A stretch of DNA of 64,000 nucleotides from Viscum album. Its lineage: Eukaryota > Streptophyta > Magnoliopsida > Santalales > Viscaceae. The stretch covers positions 1,980,896,576-1,980,960,575 of the forward strand of contig OY728136.1 of assembly GCA_963277665.1 (NCBI GenBank), written 5' to 3'. Shown piece after piece: positions 61,096 through 64,000 of the stretch; the first letter of the stretch is position 1; each line of letters begins with the position of its first letter. Below the pieces are notes generated by a model, which was given only the letters and a program-made list of their open reading frames with translations, searched no databases and had not been told where the DNA came from. Position numbers and translations under genes: made by a program.

Positions 61096-63668
61096 TGTAA
61101 CATCCTGGATATGGTTCACTAATAAATAACTAACAAAATTGGTCACAGGGCCTCAAGAACTCCTCCCTGTATACTAAAGTCTTCTGAATAGTAGTGGTGG
61201 TCCATTTTTGTACAATGGGAAGACTATACACTTATAATTAGAGTTTTTATATAGTATAATAAATGGATAAATAGATGAATCATAATATTTTTGAGAAATG
61301 GTAATTGATGTAAAAAATCCTGGTGATAATAATAAAAAATCCAAAAGACGAACCATATACAAAATGATGTATATGTCATAGAGATATAAAAAATAAATTC
61401 ATATATATAGGTATATCAAAAATAAAAAATACCAAATGAGTAGAAAAATAACATCATGATCCAAGGATGGGTCCAGTACTCCATGGATCCCATGGTATAA
61501 TCATTTAAACATCTATGGCTGGGATCTTTACATTGTACTTACCTATATCTATGATGTCTTTCAAGGAACCAAATGTTGTCCTAAACATTGTTTTTTATAT
61601 ACTATGTAGGTCACCACAAATTTCATCAATATAATTATATTCCATGAGAATTAAATTAGTAGAGTGGTGATATAAGGTATGCAGTGGAATAATATGCATG
61701 AAAAAATAATCATGTTGGGCTCCAACTCATTATAGGATACTCAACTGACTATACCTACTTTGGTACAAGCGGGATACATCTAAATTGGTGACCTATAAAT
61801 GGGTAGGGTCTAATAGATATGAGAAAAGTATCCATGTGGAATCCATATGTCTAAATCATTACCCAAGGTGTATCCATGGTTCCATACTACAAATAGTAAT
61901 AAGATGGGATCCAAGGTGTAATGAAGGACTCTGATCATTAGTGATAGTAATACAGGATCCAAGAGGAATCAAGGAATCCATAACATTTGTTGGTCGAGAA
62001 ATCTCATAGTATATAAACCTTATTATTGATATAAATGAATAAGTATAATATAAAGAAGAAATAAAAATAATTCCACTATAATAATTACAAAACACTTCCA
62101 TGGAGCATGTCCATAGTAAATCCCATGTTAAGAATGATTGGGGCCCAATGGATGAAATCCATGGGGCCTCCTGTTTTAAGAAATCAACTGAATCCAAAGA
62201 TTTTATCTGAGGAACCATAATATCTAGAAAGGTTTCAATTGATTTATTAGTAATATGGCAAGGCATTCACATAGAAACCGGTCATTTTTAATTCTCTTTG
62301 GTGAGTATCTCCCTTGGAATGTATCGCAATGAATCATGTGGGGTACTATAAGTGATCATGTAGTTCCATCAGGAATACAAGGCCGGATCAATTCAGAACA
62401 CTCCTGAAATAAGAAAATTTTCCGTAATGTAAATAGAAACCTTAATGTGGATGATGTTGGTGAGTAATGTGAATGGTTATTATTCTGTGAAAAACAATTT
62501 GAAGTGACAAGGTTGGAGAGATTAGGCGGTGTCTGTTTGCTGAGATATGCTAGTATTTTATTGACTTATCAGATAAATTATTCATTAATGGTATAATTTA
62601 TATGATCAATTACTCTAACCCTAAACCCATGAAGCTTCAGTAAATATATAAGTCATGGTTTTCTAGTTTGATAAAGACAAGGGTGAAGTACAAGGGGCAT
62701 GTTTCTGGGACTCCCTTTCTGGGAGAGCATCCACTATAAGTTTTCCTAGATGTATCTTCTAGGTTGGTGGCTATATATTTGTTATTGATTCTAGATTTGG
62801 ATTAGGTTAATTACATTAATTTAAAAATTATTCATAGGGCCTCATATATATTCAAAACAAATAAAATTGGGTGAGTAATTTTTGACTTTCCAAACAATCA
62901 ACCCTTAATGATTGTTTCAATATTCTAAAAAATGATCTTTTCAATTTTATTTCCCTCATCATTTTGACCCCTTTTGGAATTTTATTATAAACATTATTTT
63001 CAAAAAAACAATTCTATGTAATGTGTTTTATCATTAATCATTTTATTTCAATTTTGTATGATCCATGCTAAATATTATTTCCAATTTACAAGGGACATTT
63101 CTTCCATTTAAATTTATCCAAACCCAAATGAAAGTAAAACCCAACACACCAATGGGTGTCTTGGCTATTAAAAGGTAAGGGGGAACATACACATAGGCGT
63201 GTAAACCCAAGTATTGGCTCAAGTTGAGGTCTTTATCTTCGAACCATGCTAAAGGGGTATAATAGAATATATATATTTCAAATTAAACAACTGATTTAAA
63301 GAAATTAATGTTTAAGTTTGAAACATATGTGAAATCGATACACGACACTATGATGGAAATTATAAATCAATGAGACTTGGGGAAAAAGAAATATAATACC
63401 AAAATTATTCCTTAAAGGAACACTCATATAGTATCATCTTCTATTTTGGTTTAAATAAGAAGAAAATGGATGAATAGAAAAATAACCCGAAAATAGGTCA
63501 TATTGTTGGCATCAAAATAGTGTTGATGATGGTGAGAAAAAAAGAGAATGGAAGGAAAATGATAAAAAACCCTAACAATGTAGATCCAATGTAACTTGTA
63601 GTGGTCGATCAATGTCTATATGGAATAGAACTAAATGATCCTAGTTGGGGCAAAGAGGAGCTCCTACA
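61096..63668 (-). repeat. 5' LTR of element E
   Basis: It starts with an undamaged TGTAACATCC and ends CTCCTACA. It is about 450 bp longer than the 3' LTR, partly from extra sequence near 62,280-62,780 with no partner. The longest open frame of the whole window (135 codons, 61,859-62,266, minus) lies in it and has no counterpart in the 3' LTR, so it is not called a gene. Confidence 0.82.
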
Positions 63669-64000
63669 ATAGTTGGCTATTTTGTGGATGTAGGAGTATA
63701 AAATGAAGGGGTTCTATGCCTTTTTATAAACAAAACCATGACATATTCATGATGTGAATATTTTTAATATCATTCAATGTTCTGGGTTTTCCCTGGATAA
63801 AAATTCACACCATTTATGGGGTCTCGCCAGACCAATTCATGATGTGAATTAAATTCATATCCGAATTTTAATTCACATCATGAATTTGATCTACATTTAT
63901 GATAAAAATTCATACTACCTTCTTCCCATTTAATAATAAACTATCCTAAAGGTTTGGATTTTGGTTACAATAAAAAAATAATAATTAGGGTTTAACTAAA
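63669..64000. other. Right flank of element E
   Basis: No gene. It contains three forms of an ATTCA-TGATG-TGAAT motif, two of which build the inverted repeat listed separately. Confidence 0.5.
63834..63886. repeat. 20-bp perfect inverted repeat with 13-base loop
   Basis: The left arm 63,834-63,853 (AATTCATGATGTGAATTAAA) pairs perfectly with 63,867-63,886. A third copy of the core, ATATTCATGATGTGAATAT, is at 63,743-63,761 and is itself a 7-bp hairpin. It may be the end of a small foldback element. Confidence 0.75.

Larger units (their letters stand above)
53328..63668 (-). mobile_element. Element E: Ty3/Gypsy element at the right side
   Basis: LTRs are about 53,328-55,444 and 61,096-63,668, with the primer-binding site at 61,081-61,092 and pol on the minus strand at 55,460-58,700 and gag near 59,600-59,830. 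No matching target duplication could be read (63,669 begins ATAGT). The domain order is the same as in A and D. It is not nested in anything visible here. Confidence 0.85.

Noticed and set aside
61859..62266. The longest open frame of the window (135 codons, minus strand)
   Set aside because: It lies inside the 5' LTR of E, and the matching part of the 3' LTR (about 54,050-54,500) has no such frame. No domain motif.
1..64000. tRNA or rRNA genes and intact host genes
   Set aside because: None seen on either strand; every recognisable coding stretch belongs to a retroelement.

Overview
The window is plant nuclear heterochromatin. It is strongly AT-rich by eye and contains no host gene I can support. 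Almost all of it is decayed LTR retrotransposon sequence of the Ty3/Gypsy type. Wherever pol is readable it is on the minus strand, in the order gag, protease (PR), reverse transcriptase (RT), RNase H (RH), integrase (IN), and the IN tail ends in a chromodomain-like segment of the Tekay/Del chromovirus kind. A LINE ORF1 with a plant-type DUF4283/zinc-knuckle layout also points to a plant. Reading frames are broken by many stops and shifts, and LTR pairs are very diverged, so the insertions look old. That suggests a genome with slow repeat turnover, such as a large-genome gymnosperm, fern or lily-like plant; this last step is inference. Layout: (1) 1-7,831 holds two diverged copies of a repeat (1-1,165 and 6,385-7,565) around unresolved AT-rich DNA, probably the remains of a further element, I. 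(2) Element G has its 3' LTR at 7,832-10,103, pol and gag at 10,141-14,900, and its 5' LTR at 40,638-41,003 continued at 50,740 to about 52,335. (3) Element F, 15,394-40,624, sits inside G next to G's primer-binding site. Its 3' LTR (15,394-17,460) is whole. Its 5' LTR is cut into three pieces (22,450-22,837, 27,304-28,107, 39,816-40,624) that add up to about 2.0 kb, matching the whole copy at 2.07 kb. (4) The first cut is H (22,838-27,303), an AT-rich insertion that looks like a solo LTR on the plus strand. (5) The second cut is element A (28,108-39,815), complete from gag to IN, whose 5' LTR is itself interrupted by a plus-strand LINE ORF1 remnant (35,669-about 37,440). (6) Element D (41,004-50,734) is inserted in the 5' LTR of G, with an exact 5-bp target duplication GGTAT and LTRs of 2,200 and 2,192 bp. 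(7) After about 1 kb of featureless AT-rich DNA comes element E (53,328-63,668), then a short tail with a 20-bp inverted repeat. Order of events read from the nesting: G first; then F into G; H and A into F; the LINE into A; D into G independently. E and I cannot be placed relative to these. Every protein-coding feature here is a pseudogene; nothing in the window looks able to make a full protein.
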